From Ophioceras dolichostomum (lineage: Eukaryota > Ascomycota > Sordariomycetes > Magnaporthales > Ophioceraceae): DNA of 64,000 nt. Below are positions 45,079-56,557 of this stretch, piece after piece. Numbering within the stretch: the first letter of the stretch is position 1; the number at the start of each line of letters is the position of its first letter. The DNA is taken from positions 1-64,000 of the forward strand of contig PYST01000103.1 of assembly GCA_003049485.1 (NCBI GenBank), given 5' to 3'. Below the pieces are notes generated by a model. The model worked only from the letters and a program-made list of their open reading frames with translations. It was not told the DNA's origin and ran no database searches. The translations under genes and the position numbers were made by a program.

Positions 45079-46311
45079 TTACATGTCCTCCGAAGCAGTA
45101 GCACCCGTGATAATCTCCACCAGCTCGCCAGTAATGACGGCCTGCCGAGTCCGGTTGAAGAGAATCTGGTACTTGTTGATCATCTCACCAGCGTTCTTGG
45201 AGGCGTTCTAGAAGGTGGGGACAAAACATGTCAGTTCTCATCTGCTTCCAAGTGTTGGGTCAAGCAAACAGGAATGAATCAGGGTGAGTTGCAAACACTT
45301 ACGTCCATGGCGTTGCGGCGGGCAGACTGCTCGCAAGCGTGACCCTCAGCCAGAGCCCAGTAGATGGAGTTGGCAAGGGCATATTCGCGCATGTTGGCGA
45401 GCAACTCCTCGTCAACCTCGAAGGCGGAGAAGTTGGCTAGTGAAGAAAGAATTAGTCAGTTCATAGGTCCAAGTCGAGAGAGATCAAGGATCGGAAGGGT
45501 CTCGTACGCGAAGCAGCCATAGCCTCCTCAGAAAATGCCTCAACAGCGACCGGCTCGTAGCTCTGAGCGTTGATGAACTTGTTGTAGTAGATCTTGACGC
45601 TCGAGTAGTCACCGGGAAGCTGGACGATCTGGTCGGCGATGGCCTGAGCCTCGGCGAAAGTTGGGATGTCCTTGCCGATGCCGGAGAAGGACAGTTGGAT
45701 GCCGCTGGCGTTGGTGCGGCCGAGCTGCGACTTGCACTTCTCGCCGATGATGACGAGGTCGATGTTGGGGTCCTCGGCGGTGAGCTTGCGGATGGTACGG
45801 GACAGACCCGAGTGAATACCGCCGCAGAGGCCCTTGTCGGAGCTGCAGATGACGGCGAGGGACTTCTTGCCCTCGCCCTCGAGGGGCTTGGTCTCGGCGG
45901 CGTCGTAGACCTCATTGGACGTCTGGCCGTATGTGCGACCGTCGACCATGGCGCGCTGGGCCCGGTTCATCTTGGTCGACGCCACGATCTTCATGGTCTT
46001 GGTGATCTTCTCGATGTTGCGGATCGACTTGAGGCGGCCCTCGATCTCACGGAGGGTCGCGAAGTTCGCGGCCGCGTTCGGGCCGGAGCCGATGACAGCG
46101 GCCCTGCGCTGTTTGTCAGTCACTCGTCCATGGAAGCAACATGTGCAAGCAACACTGAGTGCAGCTCTGAGCGAGACCAATTGTCCCTAAATGAAGCTCT
46201 ATGCAGCTCCCTCCGTGCCTTCCCCCGGTCCTTATTGGAGCTGGTCGCGACATACCGAGCGGGGAGCGAAGCTCCAGCTCTCAAAGCTGGTCTGGCAGCC
46301 CTTGACAACAT
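45079..46311 (-). CDS. atp3: Mitochondrial ATP synthase gamma subunit
   Basis: Four exons on the minus strand (46311-46256, 46103-45508, 45436-45303, 45207-45079) give 304 residues. The first exon encodes a mitochondrial presequence, MLSRAARPALRAGASLPAR, rich in Arg and Ala without acids. The mature protein begins near NFATLREIEGRLKSIRNIEKI, the conserved N-terminal helix of the rotor shaft. AVICSSDKGLCGGIHSGLSR and the C-terminal helix NKYQILFNRTRQAVITGELV match F1-gamma closely. This subunit rotates in the alpha3-beta3 ring and couples proton flow to ATP synthesis. Introns are GTATGT..GCAG, GTACGA..CTAG and GTAAGT..CTAG. The gene is divergent from topoisomerase I across about 840 bases. Confidence 0.96.
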
Positions 46312-47148
46312 TGTGATTCGGGTCTAAGGAAAAGAGAACTAGTAGAAGGACAACGGAAAAGAATTGAGCCTCTCTGCCAACGGCGGCTCAATTGACCACA
46401 ATTATCTCAGATCAATCGACCTGTAAATGTTGTGACCAATCGCTGGCGGAGGAACGGAGCGGAGAGTTGATCAAAAAAAGAGAGCGAACGACGTGAAGTG
46501 CTTTCGCCGGGCAGGTCGCACAATCTTTACTTTCTTCCGTGAGTGAGGGACATCCGGGCCCGTCGTTCCGGCAAACTCCTGCAGCAGACCTGGCACTTAC
46601 CGGAACAATTGAAAGTGGCTCCTCCAGCAGGGGACGGGCAACAATAATGCCCACGTGATCGCGCATTTAGTTCGTTGACGCCTCCCGGTCCAGTGGGGCG
46701 GCTAACAGGTCGAGGGAGCCACGGAGCCACCAAGAAATTCATAACAGGAACCTTCGTTCCCCCGATTTCCTCTCTTTTTTTTTCACCCTTCTTGTTTTCC
46801 CCCCCTTGGACATCACATAATTTTGGTCTCATCCCTTGCTTTTCGCTTCTTCTTCACTCTCTCTCGCGGATGAACTTTGGTTTCCGGGTAGCCTCTCGCT
46901 TTCCCCCATCGAATTTCTCCATTTTGACGCTCCGCTTGAGCAACACGTCTCTTCTAGTTTGCGTCCGTCGCAAACTCTCATTCGTGCCAGCTGCTGTCAC
47001 TGTTAACACCCTCACCCGTGCATGGAGTAACGGAACCGCCTCCACCTCCACCACCACGAGCAGCGCCTCTTCCCCCATCTTCCCCACGCCCGCCCGGCAG
47101 CCTCTCCCTCGTTGCTTCCCCGAACATACGCTTTTCCCACCAGCCAGT
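46312..47148. promoter_or_regulatory. Divergent promoter between atp3 and top1
   Basis: About 840 bases between the two start codons. A CCAAT pentamer lies at 46436-46440, about 125 bases upstream of the atp3 start, in an orientation usable by a CBF/HAP complex. That complex commonly controls respiratory genes in fungi, so this is a plausible site, not a demonstrated one. The right half is C/T-rich, typical of a leader for top1. Confidence 0.45.
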
Positions 47149-50100
47149 ATGGCTTCCGACAGTTCTGACGACGACATGCCTCTGGCACGAACAAATGGCC
47201 ATCGTAAGTGCTCTTTTCCCGCCTCACTGAAGTGTGTCAGCTCGTGTCGTTGCAACCTTTCCCGACGTGTCAAAGCTGGGCGTCTTTCCGCGACGCCTTG
47301 TCAGCGACTTCCAACACCCCTCGCCCCAACACCTCGTGCTTTGTCACTGCACAGGCAGGCAGCAACCTAACAGAACCGAATTCACGACGCAGGCTCTGCA
47401 GCAAGAATATCAAAAGCGGACGACGCAGCGATGGACCGATCCGCATCCAAGGCCAAACCTGCTCCTCCCGGCCTCTCGATCCGTAACGGACCTGTAGGCT
47501 ACGACGCCATGGACGTCGACAGCCACCCTAACGGCACCTCCAAAAGAAAGTCTCGCTCTTCCCTCAGCAAAGCCGTGAAGTACAAAGATGAGACGAGCGA
47601 TAGCGATGACGACGCCCCACTGGTATGTCTTCCATCCACCAGGACAACAGGTCAGCTAGGATCAGGATACGTGAAGGGCGCGGCACATTGGGCATAACAA
47701 GCCCCGGACTTCTGCTGACTCTGCAACTAGGCCAAGCGTCAGAAGTCCAAACACCCCGAGTCGGACAGCGATGACGAGCCAATCACTAAGAAGAGGGCTG
47801 GCAAGCTCCCGCCCTCGATGTACGAGACCGCACTGCCCGACTCATCAGACGACGACCAGCCTTTGGGTGTCAAGCTAGCCAACAAGAAGGCATCCATCGA
47901 GAAGGCGGCCAACAAAGAGGCCAAGACCCTGGCGAAGGGCGGCAGAAGAGCTAGTATCAAAAAACCTGTTGTGTCCGACTCTGATGATGAGCCTATGGCC
48001 AAGACGAAAAAGACTCCCAACAAACGCCTGTCCAACGGCGCCTCCTCGTCGGCCAAAAAGACGAATGGCGTGCGGAAGGTCGAGTCTGACTCCGATGAAC
48101 CTATCGCTGCGAAGAAGGCCGTCACCAAGGGCAAAGCGACGCCAGCAAAGAAATCTGCCACCCCGGCCAAGGCCTCGTCTAGCAAGGCAGCTGCCAAAGC
48201 CAAAGCTGCGAAACAGGAGAGTGAGGAGGCCGAAGGCGATGAGGAAGGCGAAGACGAGGAGTATCGTTGGTGGGATGCCCCCAAGAATGAGGACGACAGC
48301 GTCAAGTGGAACACACTGGAACACAACGGCGTGCTCTTCCCTCCAGCCTACGAGCCGCTCCCCAAGAATGTCAAACTCCACTATGACGGCGTCGCCATCG
48401 ACATTCACAAAGATGCCGAGGAGGTTGCCTCCTTTTTCGGCTCCATGCTGCACTCCACTCTCAACGTGGAGAACCCGGTGTTCCAGAAGAACTTCTTCGC
48501 GGGCTTCAAGGACAAGTTGAAGCAGACAGGTGGCGCCAAGGACAAGAAGGGTAACAAGGTCGACGTCAAGGAGTTCTCCAAGCTTGACTTCAAGCCAATA
48601 TTCGAACACTACCAGGCCCAGAGCGAGGCCAAGAAGGCTCGATCGAAGGAGGAGAAGAAGGCAGACAAGGAAGAGCGGGACAAGATGGAGGAGCCCTACA
48701 AGTTCTGCAAGTGGGATGGTCGCAAGGAGAAAGTGGGCAACTTCCGTGTTGAACCTCCAAGCTTGTTCCGCGGGCGAGGCGAGCATCCCAAGACGGGCAC
48801 CATCAAGGAGCGCGTTCAGCCGGAGCAGGTGACGATCAATATCGGCAAAGGCGCTAAGGTCCCCTCCCCGCCGCCTGGCCACAAATGGAAATCAGTCCAG
48901 CACGATAACAAAGCGACCTGGCTGGCCATGTGGCAGGAGAACGTCAACGGCAACTACAAGTACGTCATGCTGGCGGCAAACAGTGCCGTCAAGGGCCAGG
49001 CAGACTTCAAGAAGTTCGAGAAGGCCAGGGAGTTGAAGAAACACATCGGTCGGATCCGCAGCGACTATAAACGCGAGCTTAAGAGCGAGGTTATGGCAGA
49101 TCGCCAGCGCGCCACTGCGATGTATCTGATTGACAGGTTCGCCCTGAGAGCCGGCAACGAGAAGGACACGGACAATGAGGCAGACACTGTCGGCTGCTGC
49201 TCGCTCAAGTTCGAGAACATCACCCTCACCCCTCCCAACCAGGTCACCTTCGACTTCCTCGGAAAAGACAGCATCCGCTTCCACGATGTGGTCACCGTGG
49301 AGCCGCAGGTGTTCAAGAACCTGAAGATGTTCAAGAAGGCGCCGAAGGAGGAGGGAGATGATATCTTCGACAGACTGACGGTAAGCCCTCCCTGCTCAAA
49401 CTTCCTATGGGATTTGTTTCTTGTGGTAACAACGCTGACATGGCCCGGGTTAGACATCTCAACTCAACAAACACTTGTCGAGCTACATGCAAGGTCTCAC
49501 AGCCAAGGTGTTCCGTACCTACAACGCCTCGTACACCATGTCGAACCTACTTCAGGGTCTCGAGCGCAAGGACCTCACCATCCCAGAGAAAGTCAAGCTT
49601 TACAACGACTGCAACCGTGAAGTAGCCATCCTCTGCAACCACAAGCGCACCGTTGGCGCTGGCCACGAGGCCCAGATGGAGAAGCTCGGCGACCGCATCA
49701 GGGGAATGAAGTACCAGAAGTGGCGCACTAAGATGATGATCCTCGACGTCGACTCCAAGCAGAAAAAGAAGAAGGGTGCCGACTTCTTTGAGCGCGAGGA
49801 GGACCTGACGGACGAGTGGATCCGTGAGCACCAGGCGTTCCTCGTCGAGGAGAAGAGGACGGCCATCACCAAGAAATTCCAAAAGGAGAACGAGAAGCTA
49901 TCGGCCCAGGGTGAGAAGATCATGCCCGACAAGGAGCTCAAGGAGCGTCTCAAGGCCGCTTCGGAGCTCGAGTCAAAGTTCAAGAAGGAGAACAAGTCCA
50001 AGAAGGTCGAGGCTGAGGGCAAGGCGCCCACAGTGGAGAAGCTCGAGGCCGCCATCGAGAAGATTGATGATCGCATCAAGACCCTGGAGCTTCAGGCGGC

Positions 50101-50363
50101 CGACCGCGATGGCAACAAGGAAGTTGCTCTTGGCACTTCCAAGATTGTGAGTTGAATCAATGTCCCTGCCCATTTCACTTTCAATGTGAATCACATACTA
50201 ACCATATCAACTCGCTCTATAGAACTATATCGACCCGCGTCTCACGGTGGTCTTCTCGAAGAAGTTTAATGTGCCGATCGAGAAGTTCTTCTCCAAGACG
50301 CTGCGCGAGAAGTTCAACTGGGCCATTCAGTCCGTGGGTGAGGATGCCACTTGGGAGTTCTAA
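47149..50363 (+). CDS. top1: DNA topoisomerase I (type IB)
   Basis: Five exons (47149-47203, 47393-47622, 47731-49380, 49454-50146, 50223-50363) give 922 residues. The N-terminal third is disordered, with acidic serine clusters (SDSDDE-type, several copies) among Lys-rich stretches, likely a nuclear targeting and regulatory region. The core starts near YRWWDAPKNEDDSVKWNTLEHNG (given in part) and includes EPPSLFRGRGEHPKTG, the Arg-rich IDRFALRAGNEKD block and VTFDFLGKDSIR. A Lys-rich coiled linker precedes the last exon, which opens with NYIDPRLTVVF and carries catalytic Tyr878. The enzyme nicks one strand through a 3'-phosphotyrosine link to relax supercoils. Two in-frame acceptors nine bases apart (47392 and 47401) could open exon 2. 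Confidence 0.95.
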
Positions 50364-51587
50364 GTGTCTCCTGATCTGATCGTCTTGGTCTTCACCTTTA
50401 CCAACCTGACTTGCGCGTTGCACACTCACTCAAAACGACTTTCTACTGTGTCACCACCCGCCCATTCCTTGAAACAAGATGTATATCTAGATCGTTCAGT
50501 GCGTCATGCAAACTTCAAAGCGAAGCATCTATCTCTTCAGCATACTTTCCCGTTCTTTCAGGCTATTCGCCAACTTTCCGCTTAAACCAGAGGAACAGGA
50601 CAGGAGTTTTGATCCGAGGTTACTGGAGATGGCAGAAGGACTTCGGCTCCTGAGATGCCACTCTCCAGATATTTTTGCTTGGTTCTCTGGGGGGTTTTGA
50701 GGGGTTTGTCTTCCTCGTCTTCTTTCTCTCCTTTCTGGATTTCGGATTTTGCGGGCGGCTCGTAGCTTTCCACCCTCGTTTTCTTTTCTCGTCTTATGCC
50801 TTGATTGAGGGGAAGGAAGAATTGGTTGATCATTTCGGCGCGCGACCTTCCATGGAACAATCCAACCCAACCAACCCAACAACAACACACAAAAAGAAGC
50901 AAAACATTCCACTACATGCATACATGCCCATGCACATAACGGCTTAGAGAAGACGGAGAGGGGAGGGATCTCTAGAAAAGTCCCTGCATATCTTCGAATA
51001 CGTACGTTGCATTTTCCACCATTTACCTGTGGTTAGCCTAAGGCAATCCCGATGCTTTCTCGTGCACTCTTCATGAGAGTGGGTGATTGTGCTCCATTAG
51101 ATCCGTCCCTTTGTTCTGCTCGTGAATCCTGCTCTATGTCGAGTCTTGAAACCGATGAACGCCTTCGCCTGATAGAAACCCGAAGATAAACGTGAAGCCA
51201 TGATTGTGCCTGTCAATATGGGAGGCACGAGATTTCAACGCCATGAGATAGGTATCTCTCCCTTTCTTGTTCCCAAACAATCCCTTGGAAATGCTCAAAA
51301 CCCACAACCAGTAGAGAACGACTGCCTCCTCGATCGTCGATAACGACATAGAAAACCATCCCACCCTATTGCAATGCACCGCCAGAAAACGCCTTGAAAT
51401 ACAAAGAACCCAACCGGCACCCCGGTATCCGTGGAGGCCGGGAGGCCATAAAATTTGCGGAGAAAAGGAAGAAGGAGTAACGCACACTCGTTCTAATACG
51501 AGCGCTTGATAATACAGAAGGTGAAAGCTGCCGTAAAAGGGGCAGTTGGACGGTTGTGCCAGTCGCAGGGGCAGAGCAGGTCCGCGC
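50364..51587. other. Intergenic region between convergent top1 and CRH-like gene
   Basis: About 1.2 kb of 3' flanking DNA for both genes. No coding frame with family features and no obvious repeat apart from a CCAACCCAACCAACCC run at about 50867-50882. Confidence 0.6.
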
Positions 51588-52827
51588 TTAACCCAGACCA
51601 AAGAAGGCGGCGCCCACGAGGCATAAGGCCAAGGGACCGAGGATGACAGATACGGGAGGTGGGCCTTCGTAACGGGGAAAAATAAACATGTTAGCTTCTT
51701 AGCCTCCTTTGTTCAACTCAGATATTCCCGGTAGTGTAACTTACGAACGAGAGTCGACGACGCCGGGATCATCTTCCCCTCCGACGTCATGATCCAGCCG
51801 TCCGGGAGGGTCCCGATCGGCGTGATGGTCGCGCCGGCGCCGGCGGTGGCGCTCCTGCCGATGCCCGGCGGCACGGACGGCGACAGCGAGGTGGCGGCGG
51901 CGGCGGTGGCGGTGAGGGTCGGTGTGCCGGCCTTGCCCTTGTTGCCGTTGACGGCGCCGCCGACGGCGACGATGCTGCCCCACGATCCGCTGGTGTCGCC
52001 GTACTTATACGACTTGCCGGTCGAGTAGTCGGCGACGACGACGGACTGAACCGTCATGGTGAAGGGCCCCTGGCTGTAGTCCGTGGGGCCCCTCGCCCAC
52101 GAGATGGTGCCAGGGGCGTTGGACCAGTCGCCGCCCGACCAGGCGCCGAACTTGATCTGCATGGGTGTCTGCGGGTACTGGCCGTCGGCGGCGTCGGCGT
52201 ACCTGAGCGTGCGGACGGCCGTGCCGTCGATGGACCACACGATGCGCTCCTCGGTCCAGTCGACCGCGTAGGTGACGAACCGGTCCTGGTTGCCCGGGTT
52301 CGCGTGGAACTGGCCCCGGTTGTAGCTGGCGGTCTGGCCCTTGCCGAAGTAGTTGGACTGCACCTCGGTGCCGTCCGCGCCGAGCCACTCGAAGTCGATC
52401 TCGTCCAGCACGTCCGACTGGAGGACGAGCGTGCTGACGATGCCCTTCCCCGGCGCGGCCTTCATCTTGAGCTCGACGCGGCCGAACATGATGTAGAAGC
52501 CGCTGATCAGCTGAGGGGCGTCGCCAGACTTGGACACGGTGAAGGACACGCCGTCCTTGCCGTACGTGGGCGTGCCTCCGCTTGGAGTGAAGGAGTTAAC
52601 TGCGCCCTTTGTGAAGTCCACGTCGATTGTCATGCCCAATGCGGAATCCGCTGGACAGGATGCTGTTGGGGGGAAGACCGCGTTAGTGGAGGGTGCTGAT
52701 ATCAGGTATTCAGGAGGCGCTTACTAGTCCATAGTGGATTGCATGGTGACCATGTCTGTGATGCTGCCAGGCCACTGAGAGCTGCCGCTGCGAGAGCCGC
52801 TCGCCTGAGGAATCTTGAAAATATCAT
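51588..52827 (-). CDS. GPI-anchored CRH-type cell-wall transglycosylase (GH16)
   Basis: Three exons on the minus strand (52827-52725, 52662-51745, 51664-51588) give 365 residues. Residues 1-25 form a signal peptide (MIFSRFLRRAALAAAAL, cleavage near LAASQ). A Cys pair (SPCNPLWTTSCPADSALG) precedes the GH16 jelly roll. The catalytic motif is DEIDFEWLG with Glu122, Asp124 and Glu126. GKGQTASYNRGQFHANP and YAVDWTEERIVWSIDG are typical of Crh1/Crf proteins, which transfer chitin chains onto beta-1,6/1,3-glucan. The last exon, joined by a GTAAGT..GAAG intron, adds PPPVSVILGPLALCLVG with a hydrophobic end, the expected GPI-attachment signal. Without it the frame would run into a short unrelated tail. 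A Thr/Ala/Gly-rich spacer links the domain to the membrane. Confidence 0.92.
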
Positions 52828-53839
52828 TTTCTGGTAAGAGAGGGTTGGAGGAATGATAGAGAAAGAAGACAATAGCGAGAGGAAGAGGGATGTGGGAGAT
52901 TCTCTTTAAGAATGCCCGTCGACTGCCCGCTCCTTCTCTCACTCTTCGTATGGATGTTGTTGTATGAGTTGATGGGACCAGTGAATCAGGACACAAAAAG
53001 GTCAAATGTTTCCTCGTTTCTCTTGTTCCTCGTCGGGATGAAACCCGCAGCTCTGGAAATAGATTATATGGTACAGACGGGACACGGAAAGACAGGGAGG
53101 GAGCACGGAAGTACGGGACACGATCCAGGAAAAAAGAAAACGACGTCCCTCGAAACGGGGCACGAACAATGGCACCTGTCTTATCTAGCATGGCAGGCGA
53201 CGACATAAGAACCGAACTTGTGTTTGGCCCAGCCTCCGAATATTCCTTACAGACCGAAAACCAAGGAATAGAGGAGCCCCTTCGTCATCAAGCTTCGTAG
53301 GCGCCACATTTCTTTTTCAGCTTTTCGTCAGCGACAGATTAGACAAAATAGGTATTGGGCTCTTTCGTCCTGGTTTGTTTTTTGTCGGCGCTCTTCACAG
53401 GAGGTTGGGCCTGGCTGCGTTGGTGAAGAAAACAAATCGGGGTTGCGGGGGCATAAGTGGCTGGGGAGCCCCTGTAATCTGTGGTCTGATTGGTCTATCC
53501 ACGTGGCTCGCGCCGAACAGCTGTGTTAGTCGGGTGGCTGGTGGCTGGCACGGATTTTTGACACCTCAATTAGCGTCCAGCGCTTGCCATGTCACCATTC
53601 GCCATCAAGATCAAAGAAGCTACCCAGAGTCTTGGGTGCCGCGCGAGAGTGGGCCACAGGTCTTGCCGTGGTTCTGGGATCGGTAAGATTATCTTCCTAT
53701 TGTCTATCTGGATCTCTTTCACAACATATATTGTACTTCGTACATGTTCCTCCGAAACATATGGCTGGTCTGCTCGACGGCTAATCTGTCCTCCATCCCC
53801 CGAGATCCAACTTTCAGTCATAAAGTCATCATCCTAGGC
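52828..53839. other. Intergenic region, promoter side of the CRH-like gene
   Basis: Contains the leader of the CRH gene (AG-rich on plus, CT-rich on minus, 52830-52930). It also holds the 3' flank of the minus-strand membrane-protein frame ending at 53840. No additional gene was recognised. Confidence 0.55.
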
Positions 53840-54454
53840 TCAAAATTTCCCCTCAGTTGTTTCCTCAACCAGGGCGACAGGCTGCCCAAACCTCATCCAG
53901 CTCACGCCCTCGAAAAAGATGGTGGAAACAACCATAGCGATACACACCGACCAGGGAATGTATCCCAGAAGGACCATATTAGCGCTCGCGCCAACAGCCT
54001 TGCCCAGCACGAGTGCGCTGACCACGGCCATGGTCAGGAACATCACCTGGTGCGGATCCTTCAACTGACGCCTGTAGACGAAGGCCGCGGTGGATGATCC
54101 CAGGACGAAGCAGGAAAAAAGCATGAATTCCTGCGACGGAGTGGAGAGAAACCGGCCAAAGTCACGGTCAAGCGAGGCTCCCTGCGATGACAAGTCCACG
54201 TTAGCATGGACGGCACAACGCACAATCTCAAGGGCGTCTTCCGGGGGAGACGCGGAGGAAATGGGAAGGAGAGCGCGGACCTCACGCGCATCGCTGCCGG
54301 ACGATGATTCATAGTGGCCGATGTAAGCCGACATGATCTTGGCCGACATGCCGGCTGGGACGACTTCAGCGGCGTCAGTCAGGCAGTCCACCAGCCGCCA
54401 GACCCAAGGGAGGTTGTGCGATCCAGAGAGCACGAGCCATGTCTTCCGGCACAT
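53840..54454 (-). CDS. Predicted small membrane protein, exon structure uncertain
   Basis: An open frame of 204 codons. Its second half has at least three hydrophobic segments (EFMLFSCFVLGSSTAAFVY, VMFLTMAVVSALVLGKAVGA, VLLGYIPWSVCIAMVVSTIF) and ends VEETTEGKF. The first half is probably not translated as one frame. A neighbouring frame upstream (about 54540-54430) reads LLLSVPSLPAILASILPLA then QYPDVPEDMA, a good signal peptide. It can join this frame by a roughly 70-base intron with a CTGAC branch site and a GAAG acceptor at about 54364. A GTGCGT..GCAG stretch (about 54223-54182) could be another, very short intron. The signal-peptide frame has no ATG of its own: it is preceded by an in-frame TAG. 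No family was recognised. Confidence 0.45.
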   Translation of the reverse strand: MCRKTWLVLSGSHNLPWVWRLVDCLTDAAEVVPAGMSAKIMSAYIGHYESSSGSDAREVRALLPISSASPPEDALEIVRCAVHANVDLSSQGASLDRDFGRFLSTPSQEFMLFSCFVLGSSTAAFVYRRQLKDPHQVMFLTMAVVSALVLGKAVGASANMVLLGYIPWSVCIAMVVSTIFFEGVSWMRFGQPVALVEETTEGKF

Positions 54455-55682
54455 CTGGGTATTGCGCGGCTGGTGGAGTTGCGAGCGGCAGGATGCTTGC
54501 TAGGATCGCGGGTAGCGATGGAACGGAGAGCAGAAGATTCTAACGGAGACCCATCGTGCAGCAACATGAGGGGATGGACATTCTGACCACTGGAGGCCGG
54601 ACCATGCTAACTAAATAACTTGGTCGGGCATCACCATATCATTGCTATGACACCACGATCGGGACGAGGCAATATGGGATGCTTTCGCGTGCCTATACCC
54701 ACCTGCCACGCCCATCGCCCCTCGCTTCTTTGAATCTCCGGAGTGACACAGACAAAACAAACAGAAGCCGGGCGCGTCGCATTTACCCCTCACTCACGGC
54801 CGAAAATTCCGCACTTTCGGCGTGGTCATGCTTCCCCGATAATTTCTAAAACCGGCGAGGCAGATTTTGTTGTCTCAACTGGCGTCGACTGGCGCCATGG
54901 CTTCCTGCATCGATGCCCAATCATCATGGAAAAGATGGTGTTCTGTCCAGGCAGCCGTCCCGCGCCGAGAGAAGGCGGACGCGGGATGCCGAGGGATCCG
55001 CAAGCGAACCAGGAGGTTCGCGCATGCTGCAGCACGACGCTGGCAGATCTGACCAATCCCGCCTCGGTATCGCTCAGCCTTACCTACCCTCCACCGCGGG
55101 TCAACAGAACCCGACACCACCCTCTCCCGGAAGAAGGCAAACGATACCACACGTCTTTCCGAGACCACCCACCATTTCAGAGCAGTCGTGGCAGTCGCTC
55201 GTCCAGTAAACTCGCGGACCATGACTTCTCGGGGGCTGTGCAAAGCTCTTCGGCCATATCAAAAGGACGTTCGGCGCGGGGGCTTACACAAAGCCATTTT
55301 CTACTCCGCGCCCTCTGTCGTCATCAGGCTTGGGCTTCCTAGATTGGGCTCAGGATGAGATTGTCTCAGCTCCTCGTGGAGACATATAGGTCAATCGCGC
55401 CCGACAATGGCAGCCCAACACTCCCGCTGTCTTTTATAGCTAGGCAAAACAATTCCTTTGTGCCCCCATTGCCCACCTGAGTTTACAATTCCATTCTCTT
55501 CGCCTTCCTCTTCGTTGTTCAACACAATTCCTCGATCGACTGATCTGCGCTGGCGCCGACCAGGCGAACCCTGGTTCGCAAGATCAAGAGGTCCCTTCCC
55601 TCCCGCTCTACAAATCGTGCGATTCGCCGCCCTCGAGAGCTCCCTCGACAGCTTCTAGGAATCTCCTTGTGCATTTCTGACA
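54455..55682. other. Intergenic region with possible gene fragments
   Basis: The left edge holds a signal-peptide-like minus frame (to about 54542) that probably belongs to the membrane-protein gene ending at 53840. On the plus strand a frame at 54913-55209, MPNHHGKDGVLSRQPS onward, is Ser/Pro/Gln-rich and ends next to a GTAAAC donor-like site. No motif supports it. The rest looks non-coding, with a CT-rich leader just before 55683. Confidence 0.4.
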
Positions 55683-56557
55683 ATGGAGTCAACAATGGAC
55701 CTTGCTGAGCACCCGGCCCGTGGTGCGAAGCCGCCGGAGCCGGATCCTTTCAGCCGGCGTGGCTTATGGCAGATTGTCCCCTTTGGCCTGACGGTTATGT
55801 TCGCTATCCAATTCGCACAGCTGGCTCCGGACAAGGAGAAGCACTGGAGCTGCGCAGCGTAATTTGCCTTTCTCTTTTCGTCGTCATCGATCATACAAAA
55901 AACTTGTCTCCAGGTCCTGTCGAGCTAATCACCCACCTCCAATTGCAACCTCCAGAGTCCTCGCTGGCTGCACCGTCTTTGCCATGACCTTCTTCGCCCA
56001 ACACATCGAAACACTCAAAAAGTGAGCTTCGTTTCTTTTGATTGCCCCAAGATGGAAGGAAGACGAGAGTGTCGCCAGATCTCTGACCTACTAAAAGATA
56101 TGGCCATATCACCGCGCCCATGAGCATTCTCTTCATTGCTACCTGCATGCTCTTGTCCGACAACCCCCAGGCCAAGGTTCTACCTCTCATTCCTCTTCTT
56201 GTCGCCGCCGCTGGTGTGATCACGCTTGCGATCCCACGCTACGCCATCCTCTTCAACCAGCCAACCCGTCTCGACGCGGCCTCCCTGGCTTCTCTACAGC
56301 CTACCAGCAGTGGAGTCTCAGCCTGGCTCATCGGCATTTGCGGGTCCAGGGACTGCCACTCGCCCCCGGCGACTCCTCCGGGCGGCTCCGAGGATGGTAT
56401 ATCCCTTTCGCCGATTACCGGCCAAGTCCAGTGTGATTGGGACCCCTGCGTCCGCAACTTCTTTGAGAAGCCAAGCTCAAGTCTCGGCCTGGGACCCAGG
56501 ACAGTTGCCGCTGCGGATGATGAACCAAGCCAAGCAGCTGCGGATTACAGCCTATAA
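55683..56557 (+). CDS. Small multi-pass membrane protein of unknown function
   Basis: Three exons (55683-55858, 55956-56021, 56098-56557) give 233 residues; introns are GTAATT..CCAG and GTGAGC..AAAG, short and in frame. Four hydrophobic segments are visible at about residues 28-47, 59-75, 89-100 and 108-126. They are followed by a soluble tail of about 105 residues containing five Cys (GICGSRDCHSPP and QCDWDPCVRNFF) and a Pro/Gly-rich linker. The N-terminal half ends with FAQHIETLKKYGHITAPMSI. There is no signal peptide. I do not recognise the family; shape and size resemble small fungus-specific membrane proteins. It lies head-to-head with the uncertain membrane-protein gene at 53840. Confidence 0.7.
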
